NCBI GenBank assembly: GCA_012064385.1
Contig: QRDG01001866.1
Span: 372,001 to 436,000 of the forward strand
Direction: 5' to 3'
Origin: Puccinellia tenuiflora
Lineage: Eukaryota > Streptophyta > Magnoliopsida > Poales > Poaceae
DNA length: 64,000 nt
Positions 47,701 to 57,719 of this stretch are shown piece by piece; the first letter of the stretch is position 1, and every line of letters starts with the position of its first letter. Under the pieces are notes generated by a model. That model saw only the letters and a list, made by a program, of their open reading frames with translations. It was not told where the DNA came from and ran no database searches. A program made the translations under genes and the position numbers.

Positions 47701-49080
47701 ACAATAGGACTGGATGTAGCTAGCTAGGCGTTAGATCAAGCAAAAAGTTATGTTTGCCAGAGATTAACTACAAAAACTAGGATTCCTTTAACAGCTGGAG
47801 GTCTGGAGACTAAACCTAAGATGAAGCATCGACATAGGTAGGCCATGTATGTCTGTGATTTGTCCCTTATAGTACATCTGACACATTCCGTCTACAAAAA
47901 GTACAGTACGTCTGACATATGCATGCTACAGAAGATTAATTATGCAAATGAGGTAGGTAAGGTCAGCACTCATCATATTAGTACTTAGTACTTACCAATA
48001 CGTGGAGCGTCTCCACGTATTCAATCCTTACAGCCGCAGGGTAAGAGTTCTCGCTCCTAGCATAACGAGAGCACCATCCTCTGTCATATACACGAGTAAT
48101 GTGATCAGGTCAAGTTCCGCATAGCTCATCGCGGAAGAGAACCTGGAAGATGGATAAATTCAAGAAAAAAAGAAACGAACCAAATGTTCTCGATGACCAT
48201 GAGCTAAACATCACTTTTATGATCTATGGTTCGTATACTCCTACTAAAATCCTACGAAATTAAGCCATCAGGCATTATCGGAATGAAGGGAGTTGCTAAA
48301 CTGGCGAAATCAAGCAGAAATCGTAAAGGAAGTACACATCGATCAAGGAGCTATGCATTACGATATAGGTATGTGCTTCATTTCATATCATTGTTTAAGA
48401 CTTAACCTTTCTTTCTCCAAGAAATGTCAGTTGTATTCGAAGCTCACCAAAATTGTGTGATCGCGGCGAAACCTAAGCATTTTCTTTGTGGCAAGGAAGA
48501 GAGTTGTGATGCCAGATAATACGATGTTGATAATAAGCATAGGTGTTAATCATTGCTATTTCTACAGCGATCAATATTGTTCAGTTGATTTCAGTACCAT
48601 GAATATTAGAACAAATAACAGCAAATACTGGCTACTATTTGTCATTATCACCAAGAGGAACTTGTCAATGAACAACTAACTATATCGAAGAAAGTTACAA
48701 CATGAAACAATACAACTGCATTCAAACAAAGTGTATTATGCAGAAGATGATTTGAGATTCCTGTATATGCCATATATGTCAAAGATGAGTTCAAGCTCAA
48801 GACACACAGATGCCTCTGAAGAAAGTACACAACACTATCGTAAAGATATCCCAAAAAAACTTTGCAGCTGGGTTAATAACAGGTTAAATGCTACTAACTA
48901 TGCTATCTGCTAGTAATGGAAGTGAGCATTTCATCTCTCTAAGCAGAGATCACGAAAAAAAAGCCAACATGTGGACAGCTTGCCTGACAGTTCTACTTTC
49001 GTGTTCAGGCTGAGGCCATCCTGTCCAAGCTTGACATTTGTAACACCCACATAAACAATATGCCGCCAAACAGATAAGAC
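44780..49080. repeat. three imperfect tandem copies (about 1.1-1.7 kb each) of one locus
   Basis: Copies start near 44780, 46290 and 47360. Each begins with CTACCGGGTGCAGGTATATTCC (GACC in the first), then CAGATCTCA, CTCTCAACTGATGAAATGGAG-type sequence, TTTGCCAGAGATTTACTAC, CATAGGTAGGCCATGTATGTC, CCAGATAATACGACGTTGAT and GAGCTTGTCAATGAACAAC. Copies 1 and 3 continue to a shared end (CCAACATGTGGACA ... TATGCCGCCAA); copy 2 stops earlier, near GTTGCTATTTTCC. The copies differ by many small indels and substitutions, so the triplication is not recent. No TE ends were found. Exon-like segments inside are given separately. Confidence 0.8.
46735..46870 (-). pseudogene. conserved exon-like segment of the triplicated locus
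   Basis: On the minus strand, copy 2 has an open segment with an AG acceptor near 46870 and the strong donor ATTG/GTAAGTAC near 46733. It encodes FSSAMMNYVKLDLILLL, then VYMTEDDAPVMLGERTL, then TLRLKDSISGAIG. Copies 1 (about 45285-45375) and 3 (about 48000-48145) have the same acceptor and donor, but copy 1 lost the middle and copy 3 has a stop after TLRL. A second exon-like segment on the same strand lies at 44864-44710 (QRPKIRLDEASEPCEDPVKKRARLEP, shown in part elsewhere as repeats). I do not recognise the protein. It may be a small gene of which two copies are dead. Confidence 0.35.
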
Positions 49081-49294
49081 CATCTTCGCTGAGCAGATTC
49101 TTCACGATTTCTATAAATTTACAGGCTGGACTTTGTAAGGTGCCAGCTGGTGTCAATTTTCACTGCTGCAAGTAGAGCCGTTTGGGAACATTGCATATGC
49201 TTAAATTCATCCCAAACTCCCAATGGCTGAGAATGACTCATGAGCACCAATCAGAGGACATCATCGCCAACAAAAGCACAAACACATAACAATG

Positions 49295-51142
49295 TTACGG
49301 AGTGCTGTCATCTGTGATGATGTCCTCGGAGGCAACAAGTTCTGAAGGTGCCCCATTAACATTCCATATATGTAGTTTGCTTCTGTTTACATCAATCCAG
49401 CTCCTTCCGGGTTCCTTTTTCACCTTTCTTGATTTCATCAACTTCCTTATCTCCGAAGCATCTTCCCACCGTCCAACTGTTCTGTACACATTTTCGAGAA
49501 GAATGTAGCTCAAGTGGTACTGAGGCTCTAGCTCCATCATTTTCTTGGCAACCCTTTCTGCTACATCTGGGTTAGAATGTGTGGCAGAAGCGCCTAGGAT
49601 TGCTGCCCACAAGGACGAATCATCCCTGAAGGGTGACTTATTTATCAGATCTTCAGCCTCTTCCAGAAGTTCTACTCTGCTGAGAAGATCAACAATGCAA
49701 TTGTAGTGTTCGATTCCAGGGGCAATGCCATAGACCTTGCTCATAGAGTGGAAGTAGTTCCGTCCTTGCTCAACCATTCCAGTATGACTACATGCAAAAA
49801 GAACACCAATGAAACTGATGTAGACAGGCCTGACTCCTTCCCTGACCATGCGATTGAACAGATTGATAGCTCGCTCGGCATGGCCATTCTGAGCATAGCC
49901 GCAAATCATGGCATTCCAAGTAATTGTATTACGGACACTGCTCGCTTCGAAAATTCTGTAAGCATAGTCTACAGCGCCACATTTTGCATATAGGTCTACA
50001 AGTGCAGACTCCACAACCACATCTCTCCAGCCTCCACTCCTTAGAAACCGGCAATGGATCTCTTTTCCTGGCTTCAGAGAAGATAGACCAGCACATGCCC
50101 TCAGAACAGTCCCCAAACTATATAAGTCATCGTATTCCTTATCCATCTGCCGAAATAGCGCAAGAACCTTCTCGTACTCCGCATTCTGGCAGTACCCTCC
50201 GAGCAATGCACACCATGAAACTGCATTCCTGACCTGCATCTTGTCAAACACCTTGCGCGCCTCCAACATCATCCCGCACTTGGCGTACATGTCCAGCGTG
50301 CTGCTCTCCACGATCACATTCCCACACAGACCACGGGTCAATACCTGGGCATGTGCCTCGCGACCCTGCCTCACCCTCCTCAAGTTCCCCAACGCTGTCA
50401 TCATCGAACCAAATGTGCAGCCATCCAGCTCAACCCCACCCCTCGTGACCATAGTCCTGAACCACCTCACAGCCTCCTCAAACCAATCGTTCCGCACAAA
50501 TGCTGATATCAATGACGTGTAGCATATCCCATCTGGGGCGCACATTTCCTCGAACGCCTTCCGCGCGTCACCTGGCGAAGCCGCGTGGCCGTACATGTCC
50601 ACTAGCGCACTCAGGACGATGTCATCGTCGTTGAATCCCCGGACAACGATGCTCCCGTGGACGCAGGCGCCCGCATTGCGGTCGCGGAGCATGGCGCAGG
50701 CCTTGACGGAGGCAGAGAATGCGTGGGCGCTGGGCGAAACGCCGTCCGCGCCGGCGACCATGGACCTGAGGGAGTGGAGCGCGCGGCGGGGGAGCCCCGC
50801 GCGGAGGAACGCGGCGAGGATGGAGGAGTGCGCGACGACGTCGCGGCGAGGCAGGTCGTCGAACGCCCTGAGCGCGTGGGGGAGGTGGCGCGGGAGGCGT
50901 ACGTAGAAGGCCAGGAGGGCGTTGGCGACGTAGCGGTCTGCGAGGATGCCTGCGCGCGCGGCGCGGGCATGGAGGCAGTACCCGAGGCGGGGCGGCGGGT
51001 GGCGGAGGAGGACGGTGGCGAGGGAGACGGGGGACGAAGGGTGCGCGGCCGCCAGGCGCGCCGCGGCGGGGAGGTCGTGGGAGTCGAGGAGGCGGATGAT
51101 TTCGACGTGAGGCGCGGAGAAGGTGGTCCTCGGCGGGGGCAT
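49295..51142 (-). CDS. pentatricopeptide repeat protein, PLS class, E-type
   Basis: One uninterrupted frame of 615 codons with no intron, as usual for plant PPR genes. After an Ala/Arg-rich N-terminus that could act as an organelle transit peptide, tandem PPR units of mixed P, L and S length begin near residue 45. Signature blocks are VLSALVDMYGHA, YTSLISAFVRNDWFEEAVRWF, ESSTLDMYAKCGMMLEARKVFDKM, WNAMICGYAQNGHAERAINLFNRM and HYNCIVDLLSR. The C-terminus has the E/E+ motifs (EPQYHLSYILLENVY ... KKEPGRSWIDV) and ends without a DYW deaminase domain. The family binds organelle RNA, mostly for C-to-U editing, with the deaminase supplied in trans when DYW is absent. Target RNA is unknown. It looks like the ortholog group of At1g03540. 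Confidence 0.93.
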   Translation of the reverse strand: MPPPRTTFSAPHVEIIRLLDSHDLPAAARLAAAHPSSPVSLATVLLRHPPPRLGYCLHARAARAGILADRYVANALLAFYVRLPRHLPHALRAFDDLPRRDVVAHSSILAAFLRAGLPRRALHSLRSMVAGADGVSPSAHAFSASVKACAMLRDRNAGACVHGSIVVRGFNDDDIVLSALVDMYGHAASPGDARKAFEEMCAPDGICYTSLISAFVRNDWFEEAVRWFRTMVTRGGVELDGCTFGSMMTALGNLRRVRQGREAHAQVLTRGLCGNVIVESSTLDMYAKCGMMLEARKVFDKMQVRNAVSWCALLGGYCQNAEYEKVLALFRQMDKEYDDLYSLGTVLRACAGLSSLKPGKEIHCRFLRSGGWRDVVVESALVDLYAKCGAVDYAYRIFEASSVRNTITWNAMICGYAQNGHAERAINLFNRMVREGVRPVYISFIGVLFACSHTGMVEQGRNYFHSMSKVYGIAPGIEHYNCIVDLLSRVELLEEAEDLINKSPFRDDSSLWAAILGASATHSNPDVAERVAKKMMELEPQYHLSYILLENVYRTVGRWEDASEIRKLMKSRKVKKEPGRSWIDVNRSKLHIWNVNGAPSELVASEDIITDDSTP

Positions 51143-51332
51143 CGGAGCGCGGCGCTCCAGCCGCCGGGGAGTGGGGCGATGTCACGGCGTTCTGTTCGTT
51201 TCCGCGGAGGAGCAATGCGATGCGGCAAGACTTCAAATTTCATCGCGGACTGCTTCAAGAAAACAGAATGTTAATAAGTCGACACTCCCTCCGTTCTTAA
51301 AAATAAAGGCGTATAAATTTCAGAAATTCACA

Positions 51333-51718
51333 TTGGCTCCCGGGTGCATATGCTCCTGTTCTTTTGTGCAAAATTTAAAAAATATGAAAACACTTCTAAA
51401 AAATCTGAAAAAATAGGGCACAAACATATACAAGTGTTCAACATGCGTGAATAATTTCGGAAGGAAATGACACTTTCTGTGATCTGTTTAAAAAAGACAG
51501 AATCTGTGGCCGAAATGACATGTTAAAATACATTTTTCAAAACCCAGATTTTGTCTTTTTTCACAGGACACAGAAAGTGTCATTTCCTTCCGAAATTATT
51601 CACGCATGTTGAAAACTTGTATATGTTTGTGCCCTATTTTTTTCAGATTTTTTAGAAAAGTTTTCATATTTTTTAAATTTTGAACAAAATAACAGGAGCA
51701 TATGCACCCAGGAGCCAA
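51333..51718. repeat. full-length hairpin (foldback) MITE
   Basis: TTGGCTCCCGGGTGCATATG at 51333 is mirrored by CATATGCACCCAGGAGCCAA ending at 51718, and the inverted homology continues nearly to the centre around 51525 (for example AAGTGTCATTTCCTTCCGAA on one arm against TTCGGAAGGAAATGACACTT on the other). Transcripts would fold into a hairpin of about 180-bp arms. It has no coding capacity. It sits in AT-rich sequence that starts with a Stowaway-like CTCCCTCCGTTC at 51285, so it may have inserted into an older MITE. Confidence 0.85.
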
Positions 51719-51811
51719 AACGCCTCTTCAAATAAATTTAGGATAAAATTAAACAATGTATAGATTAACTAATTTTATAAACAAAAAGTTATCTAAGTTT
51801 ACAAATTTATA

Positions 51812-51984
51812 CTCCCTCCGTTCCATAATATAAGATGTTTTAGGTGTTTCACATGTTGTCTAGATTCGGACTAAAAGGAATGGAAAGAGAATAGACATAT
51901 ACACTAAAACATGTCTAGATACATGTGATCCAAATGTGAATGTGGAAAAATCCTAAAACATCTTATATTGTGGAACAGAGGGAG
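51812..51984. repeat. Stowaway MITE
   Basis: CTCCCTCCGTTCCATAATAT at 51812 is mirrored by ATATTGTGGAACAGAGGGAG ending at 51984, with TA on both sides (51810-51811, 51985-51986). The 173-bp interior has the block GTCTAGATACATGTGATCC. Typical Stowaway length and ends. Confidence 0.88.
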
Positions 51985-52659
51985 TAGATGATAATCCGTA
52001 CGTTGTTGCGGGATATTTGTATAGATTGAGGGTTCCAAATTTAAGGGAAACTTAAGTTGGACACAATCTAATAGTCCAATTAAAGGCTTATTATAGTTGT
52101 ATTTGAAATGAAAATATTAGCTAATGCATGATATCTGTAGAGTAATGGGCATAAAGAACCATAGATCCATACAGAAGAACTCAACATTTGTACCTCGGCA
52201 TATCTATGTGCCTGTAAAATGACCATTTCAACCTGTAAAATTTATAGTTCGCCACGCCTATCATTGACACTAAGGTCGTCAATGTGGAGGCCGTTGCACT
52301 CGGATGCATCCTCGCTGCCGATACTGACAACGCTGGTGATGATGCTGCTCCGTCTTGTGGTTCAGCAAGCTGGGGCGTCCGGTAAGCTGCGCCTTTTTAG
52401 AGTTCTTTTTGGGTGAGAAAGTTTAAAAGGTGTTGTGCCAGCCATACTAGTCGATGGTGGAAAAAGAAGGACAGTCGAAGACGGGTCGAAATTGGTCTCA
52501 TCACCCCCTCCTTGTGTTATATATATCATCCTCGTGCTTGGTTTTAGACTGCCTGTACGTAAATCGACCAAGCAGAGAAAGCAGAAATTAGAGCAGACGA
52601 AGCCCTAGGCTCCAATAACAAGCGTGTAGAACCTGATGGGTTAAGCTCTGTTTTGAGAA

Positions 52660-55502
52660 AGATGCCGGCCGTCGGTCTCAGCATCTCAGGTCGCCGCCAA
52701 TGGGCCCCGTCTATGTGCTCTCCCCGGCGGCTTGCTCTCGCCTTATGTCCCACGGTGCTCCGGTAAGTGCCTTTTGATCTAATCTGTTCTTAACCAACTT
52801 ATTACATGTGATCCCCTGCGGTGCTTTTCTTTTTTCAATTCCATTCAACTAATTTAGAATTTGTCAGACAAATCAATCACCACTGTATTTAGTGAACGAC
52901 TGAGTGTTCCATAGTTATAAAATTCGCTATGGGCATCTTCTATGTACTCAGATTTAACATGGAACAGGATTTTCCTATTCGAATTTATTAGCTCGAGCAT
53001 AACGCATTATTGTGCATATGTCTTCACCTTATGACAGATGACCTTCGATTCCTTACATATTTTTTTAGATAAAAGGGGTCTCCCCCCTGTTCCATTACTC
53101 ATGCAACCAAAAGTGACAGCACCTAGGTTTTCATTCAGTTACAGACAACATTTTAGAGATGCAACTACAAAACCAACAATACAGGACAGATCAACAAGAT
53201 ACAACCGTCCAACAGTGAGAGAACTAGAAGTTGGGGGATTACGGCAGATCTCGTTGAATCTCTCCAGACTCATCATCTCCAAGCTATCGGCATGAGCTCT
53301 CCTTTTTTTTTTCCAGTAATAGTAGGTTCCTGTCCGTCAGGCTTGAATGAGCATCCTTGGAGAGCACACACCATCTTCCTAGGTTCATCAACACCTTGCT
53401 CCACAACATTCCTAGGCCTAATCATGTTTTTCCCTGAATGCAAAGATCGTTACGAAGGGTCCAGATAGACCATAGGACAACCAAATTGAAAATGTTCAAT
53501 ACGGAATTTCTATTGTTACTGATCCACCATCTGGCAACATATTCAAAATCAGTACCAATATGAATCCCAAAGATATTAGAAATAGCAGACCAAATTTTTG
53601 TAGCCACAAAGCACTAAAAAAACAGGTCGTCCACTGATTCTAATTATGAGCAGAAAAGACAAGTTCTATCTTCCACATGTCGATGTTTGTGTAGCTTATC
53701 TCTAGTTACGATTCTGTTATTGGCTAACAACCAAAGAAACACATGAATCCTAAGGGGGCACATCCAGTTGCCAAATCGCTGGAGTATGCACAGGGATAAC
53801 ACCACCATTGTTCACCACAGCATAGAAGGACTTAACCGAATATCAACCAGAAGGATGAAACATCCAGATAGGGGAGTCCTCCTCCTCAGAAAAGGAGAAG
53901 GACCTAACAAGGTTAGTCAAGTCAAACCAACGGTCAAAAAGAGCAGGATAAACTATCCTTCGAAAAGTAATTTTCAAATCAGTCCCATAGCAATAGTGCA
54001 ATGTTGCTCATTAGCAATGATATACAGATCCCAGAATATAACCGCAAGGCTACAGTCAAGTTTTGTATGCCCAAACCACCAAATTCTTGTTTTTGACAAA
54101 CAAGATCCCAACTGGGTAAATGGTATTTACGGCCACCATCAGCATTATCCCACAGGAAATGAGCCATTTGAGAATTTATCATTTTAATAGCCCATTTTGG
54201 AAATTTGATGATTGACAACAAATAAAGAGGGATGTTGGCAATGCATGTTTGGAGCAGAATGAGTCTGGCCCTGTAGGAAAGCAATTTTCCCACACCACCC
54301 AGCTATCCTTTTGATGATCTTATCAATAATAGGCTGCAAATCCTCTTTTTGAAGTTTAGCAAAATGAAGAGGAACCCCCAGATATTTAAAGAGAAAAGAC
54401 CCCAACACACAACAAAAAAAAGCATGTGCAAAAAGGTTGGCTTGATCAGAGGGAAGATTAATTACCATCAAATCGCTTTTGTGATAATTAATCCTTATCC
54501 CTGACATCTGCTGCACCCCAGCAACTATTTTAAATTTTGAGCCATAGAAATGTCATTTTCTAGAAATTGTAAACTAATAACACCCCCAGGAATAATACCA
54601 GGGAGAAGACCACGAATTAAATTGTGTTGAGCAGCTCTAAAAATCATTTTTTGAAAACACATCAGCCAGAAAATTGAAAAAGGATGGGGGAGAAAGGACC
54701 CCCTTGTTTTAAACCTTTACCAGGCACAAAGTAAGGGATGTTAATATAATTAATTCTTACTCATAAAGAGCCACCAATTAGGAAAGCCTTAACCCAGTTC
54801 ACAAAAAATGAGCCAAAGCCCCTAGATTCAAGCATGCTAAATAAGAAATCCTAGTTAACCTTATCAGGCTTTTTCATAGTCCAATTTAAGAACCAACCCA
54901 CTCTCCTTCTACAAATGCACATAATGAATTACCTCATGGGCCGACACCACACTCTCAAGAATGTTTCTCCCTCTAATGAAAGCAGTCTGGTTAGGGGATA
55001 TATATAAGCCTATCACCAATTGGAGCAATCATGTTGGTAATAGCTTTTGAAATAATTTTTAGGCTGCAAATCCCCAAACTGATTGGTCTAAACTTCTTCA
55101 TGTCTTTGGCATTTGGCTCCTTAGGGATAAGAATGACGACAGAATAATTTAATCTAGGAACATCCAAGGAACCAGACTCAATTATAGTGAAGTTGCGAGG
55201 TAAATGCTACTCCTATGTTCGTTTGAAAAACTGATTACCCCAATTTTTGAGATGGTTGAATATCTCTTTATGTTAAGTAGAGAAGGTCCTATTTATATGG
55301 CATTCCTGTTCTTGTTCAGATTGAAAAGAAATAATTATTTAAGGATGATCTAACATGTTTCTTTTTCCCTTTTATGTGCAGGCGTAACAGTGAAGAAATT
55401 TCAAGGTTTTTGAAAAAACTTCACATAGTAGAAAAGACCTGTGATGTTCTTGACGTTGCGTTTCCCGCCGCCGCGGTGCTTGTTATGATAGTCACAAGGT
55501 AG
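52660..55502 (+). CDS. tentative spliced gene of unknown function with a LINE fragment in its intron
   Basis: An open frame ends at the strong donor CTCCG/GTAAGTGCC (52762/52763). It can be read from about 52583 (AEKAEIRADEALGSNNKRV) with a possible start Met at 52663 (MPAVGLSISGRRQWAPS). The acceptor TTTTATGTGCAG at 55381 with a good pyrimidine tract leads into a 40-codon terminal exon (RNSEEISRFLKKLHIVEK ... VMIVTR) that keeps frame and stops at 55502. A further upstream segment (52255-52380, VVNVEAVALGCILAADTDN) also ends at a GTAAGC donor. The splice signals and open frames are the only evidence. I recognise no family. The 2.6-kb intron contains the LINE fragment below. Confidence 0.25.
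53060..55195 (-). mobile_element. 5'-truncated, degenerate L1-type LINE
   Basis: The 3' end on the minus strand has the L1 tail seen as TTTTTTTAGATAAAAGGGG at 53059. Going right, minus-strand pieces include a zf-RVT part (NSVLNIFNLVVLWSIWTLRNDL), AKMINSQMAHFLWDN, FKYLGVPLHFAK, MSGIRINYHKSD, and near 54950-55190 the early RT motifs (SPNQTAFIRGRNILESVV and LIPKEPNAKDMKKFRP). The endonuclease and ORF1 are absent, the usual 5' truncation. Many stops and shifts make it clearly older than 17348-24338, although the two belong to related families. No target duplication was found. Confidence 0.8.
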
Positions 55503-55539
55503 TAGCTTAGTGTATGTTAATGAGTCAAGGAGTGTGCTA

Positions 55540-55764
55540 CTCCCTCCGCTCACTAATGTAAGACTTTTTTTTTACCTATTTCAATATTGTCTACATACAT
55601 ATTAAAACAAGTGAATCAAGTAAAATTTAAAATGTCTTATATTCCCTTTGTTCCGAAAAAGATGTCACCAAATTCTCTAAATACGGGTGTGTCTACACAC
55701 GTTTCACGTCTAGATACATTAATAGATGGAAAAATCTGTAACATGCTCTTCGGGACGGAGGAAG
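55540..55764. repeat. Stowaway-type MITE, possibly two nested copies
   Basis: CTCCCTCCGCTCACTAATGT at 55540 and CGGGACGGAGGAAG ending at 55764 are flanked by TA. An internal CCCTTTGTTCCGAAAAAGATG near 55644 looks like a second Stowaway start, so this is probably two overlapping or nested insertions. Confidence 0.6.
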
Positions 55765-55806
55765 TATTAGTCAACGGAGGGACTATATAAGTAATGTCTA
55801 TGCTTG

Positions 55807-56215
55807 TCAATGTTTCTTACAGCCTACATATGTTATGTGCTTTGTTAGGCCCTCTGTAATTGTAAATGACCTGTAACTTTTCATCATATATTTGTGTGAC
55901 CTGTAACTTTTCATCATATCGCGCGATGCATCAGGGTGAGCACATACAGCTCCGCCCCTAATCATCAGTATACCAACAGATAGTATAAGAGGACAACTAA
56001 TAAGGATATGTTGCTGGGAGTCAGTTTTAAAGATTACTCGTGACAATCCGCATTCCTGTGGCACCATAATAGCTTGCAAACAGGCCACCACTTCAGTTAC
56101 TAGTGCATCGGTCATCCTGTCTATCTTCCTGCCATAGCTCCTCGAGACTAGCCATTTGCATCTTGAAGCACAATTCCCAAGCCACCAGAGTTGATCAATG
56201 CTTCAAAACTCCCAT
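55807..56215 (-). pseudogene. LINE-type RNase H (RVT_3) relic
   Basis: The minus-strand frame 56115-55807 begins DALVTEVVACLQAIMVPQECG, followed by SRVIFKTDSQQHILIS, the pattern of the RNase H domain found at the end of plant LINEs and in RVT_3 proteins (alternating EA..ACL and ETDS blocks). Upstream, 56215-56116 gives MQMASLEELWQEDRM in the same frame region. The frame ends in repeat-like sequence containing a duplicated CATCATATTTGTG/CATCATATCG piece. There is no reverse transcriptase next to it. Confidence 0.5.
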
Positions 56216-56222
56216 CTTTATA

Positions 56223-56743
56223 CTTCCTCCGATCCATAAAAAGTGTCGCTTATTTATCGGAGGGAGTATTAATTTTGATTTCCTCTCCCCCTGGGGGTTG
56301 CAACTTGGGCCTTGTTGGGTTTTTCTTAGACGGAAGGCTCGAGACGAGCCTTGTTGGGTTTTAGGTATTGGTATGCATTGTTCCATATGATCCAACTTAT
56401 GGTGCAGGATTTTATTGAGTAGCTACATCTGTTCTATGCGTGTTAGGCCTTTTCTAATTGTAAGGGACATGTAACTTTTCATCATTTATGTTACCGAGCA
56501 CATTCATTTGTAAACGCTAATTTACATTTGTCCGCCCTCATGTTACATGTGTTATTCTTTACGTGTGTGACACGCTACCAAGTCATAGCCCACTAGCGTT
56601 ATGCCTCTCAAGTTTTATCATGTCCATTGTCGAAGAAATAACAAGTACTTTCTCCGATCCATAAAAAGTGTCGCTCATTTTATACTAAGCTAGTATAAAC
56701 TTTGTACTGAGTGGACGACACTTTTTATTAATTGGAGTGAGTA
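56223..56743. repeat. two short Stowaway-like MITE copies
   Basis: Copy one (about 56223-56268) is only about 46 bp: CTTCCTCCGATCCATAAAAAG then CGGAGGGAG, both next to TA, so most of its interior is deleted. Copy two (about 56650-56741) starts CTTTCTCCGATCCATAAAAAG and ends TTATTAATTGGAGTGAG, about 92 bp. Both share the AAAAAGTGTCGCT block. Between them is unremarkable AT-rich DNA. Confidence 0.6.
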
Positions 56744-56944
56744 GTGTTTATGCATGACACATACACACTACACAACACGACACGATTTTATTTGTAGGAA
56801 ATACACGACAAGTACGACACTAAGCAAGTGACCGACATCACCTGATATCTGAACCTTAAACCTGACCAAATTCACCAGTACCTTACCGCTGCTTATTGAC
56901 TTGGATAAACAAACTCCGACAAAGGAAAGCACAACGTACATCCC

Positions 56945-57612
56945 CTACTCCTCGTGAGCCTTCTCCTCACACGCATGCTCCTTGTCACATTTGGTCGCTT
57001 CCTCGCCGTCTGCCTCCGCCGCCTCCTCAGAAGCAGCAGGTGCTGCCACCGGGGCCTGATCACCACCTGTCGGTGCAACAATCTCATCGTCAGTCTCGTC
57101 GTCGACGGGGACGACCGCCGCTTTCTCAGCCTTCTTATTCACCCCTTCCGGCACATCGTCGGTCTCATCGTTGACGGGGACGATCGCCCCCTTGGCGGCG
57201 GCCTTCTTCGCGCCACGGCCGAGTCGCCCTTCCTTATTGGTCTCCTGTGCTTCAGCTTCTGCAGGCTGGACGGCGAGCTTGGCTTCGAGGTCCTTCGCTA
57301 TGCGCTGTCCCTCGTCGGTGTCGTCGGTGGCGGCAGCGACTTCTTCTTCGTCCTTGGAGCCGCCGTCATCGTGCACCTTCGCATGAGAAGCCTGTTCTGC
57401 CTCGGCGCTAGGCGGGTTCTGGACAATCTCACGGTTCTTCTCTTCCTCGGCGAAGTTGTTGTCATGCTCATGCACCGGTGCTCCCACGGCTTGCTGAACC
57501 TTTCATCACAAAGACAGAAACAAAAGTTACTAACATGCCACAACAAATCAGCAAAAGGAAGAACTATTAGGTATTACTAGCTATATTGGGTTTGAACCTG
57601 AGCAGTGGCCAT
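56945..57612 (-). CDS. acidic Ala/Glu-rich protein of unknown function
   Basis: Two exons, 57612-57598 (MATAQ) and 57499-56945, join through CAG/GTTC and AAAG/GTTC in phase 0 and give 189 residues. A TATA box and compact leader support transcription. The product is very acidic and rich in Ala, Glu and Asp, with few hydrophobic residues, so it is probably disordered. It contains an internal repeat: VPVNDETDDVPEG then VPVDDETDDEIVAP, with KKA motifs before each. Only two cysteines (CDKEHAC) lie near the end. I do not recognise the family; the composition is like that of some stress- or cold-responsive hydrophilic proteins, but nothing proves that role. The five-codon first exon is small, so the alternative start at an in-frame codon in exon 2 cannot be excluded. 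Confidence 0.65.
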
Positions 57613-57706
57613 CGCGCAGGAGGGAAGACACTTCCGACGTTTGAGGTACAGAGAAGACTGAAGAGTAAGCTAGCTTGGATGGCTGATGGCTGGGCAGATC
57701 AGGGGG

Positions 57707-57716
57707 CTTTATATAG
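57707..57716 (-). promoter_or_regulatory. TATA box of the acidic protein gene
   Basis: On the minus strand CTATATAAAG lies about 95 bp before the ATG at 57612, the usual distance in grass genes. It supports this minus-strand gene over the several other open frames in the same interval. Confidence 0.65.
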
Positions 57717-57719
57717 ATC

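Noticed and set aside
50622..51274. Long Pro/Arg-rich frames on both strands over the PPR 5' end
   Set aside because: Shadows of the GC-rich start of the PPR gene.
56954..57580. 208-codon + strand frame (Leu/Val-rich, looks membrane-like)
   Set aside because: It is the complement of the acidic protein exon; the TATA box and intron borders favour the minus strand. Kept in mind as an alternative, but the acidic repeats explain the hydrophobic look of the opposite frame.
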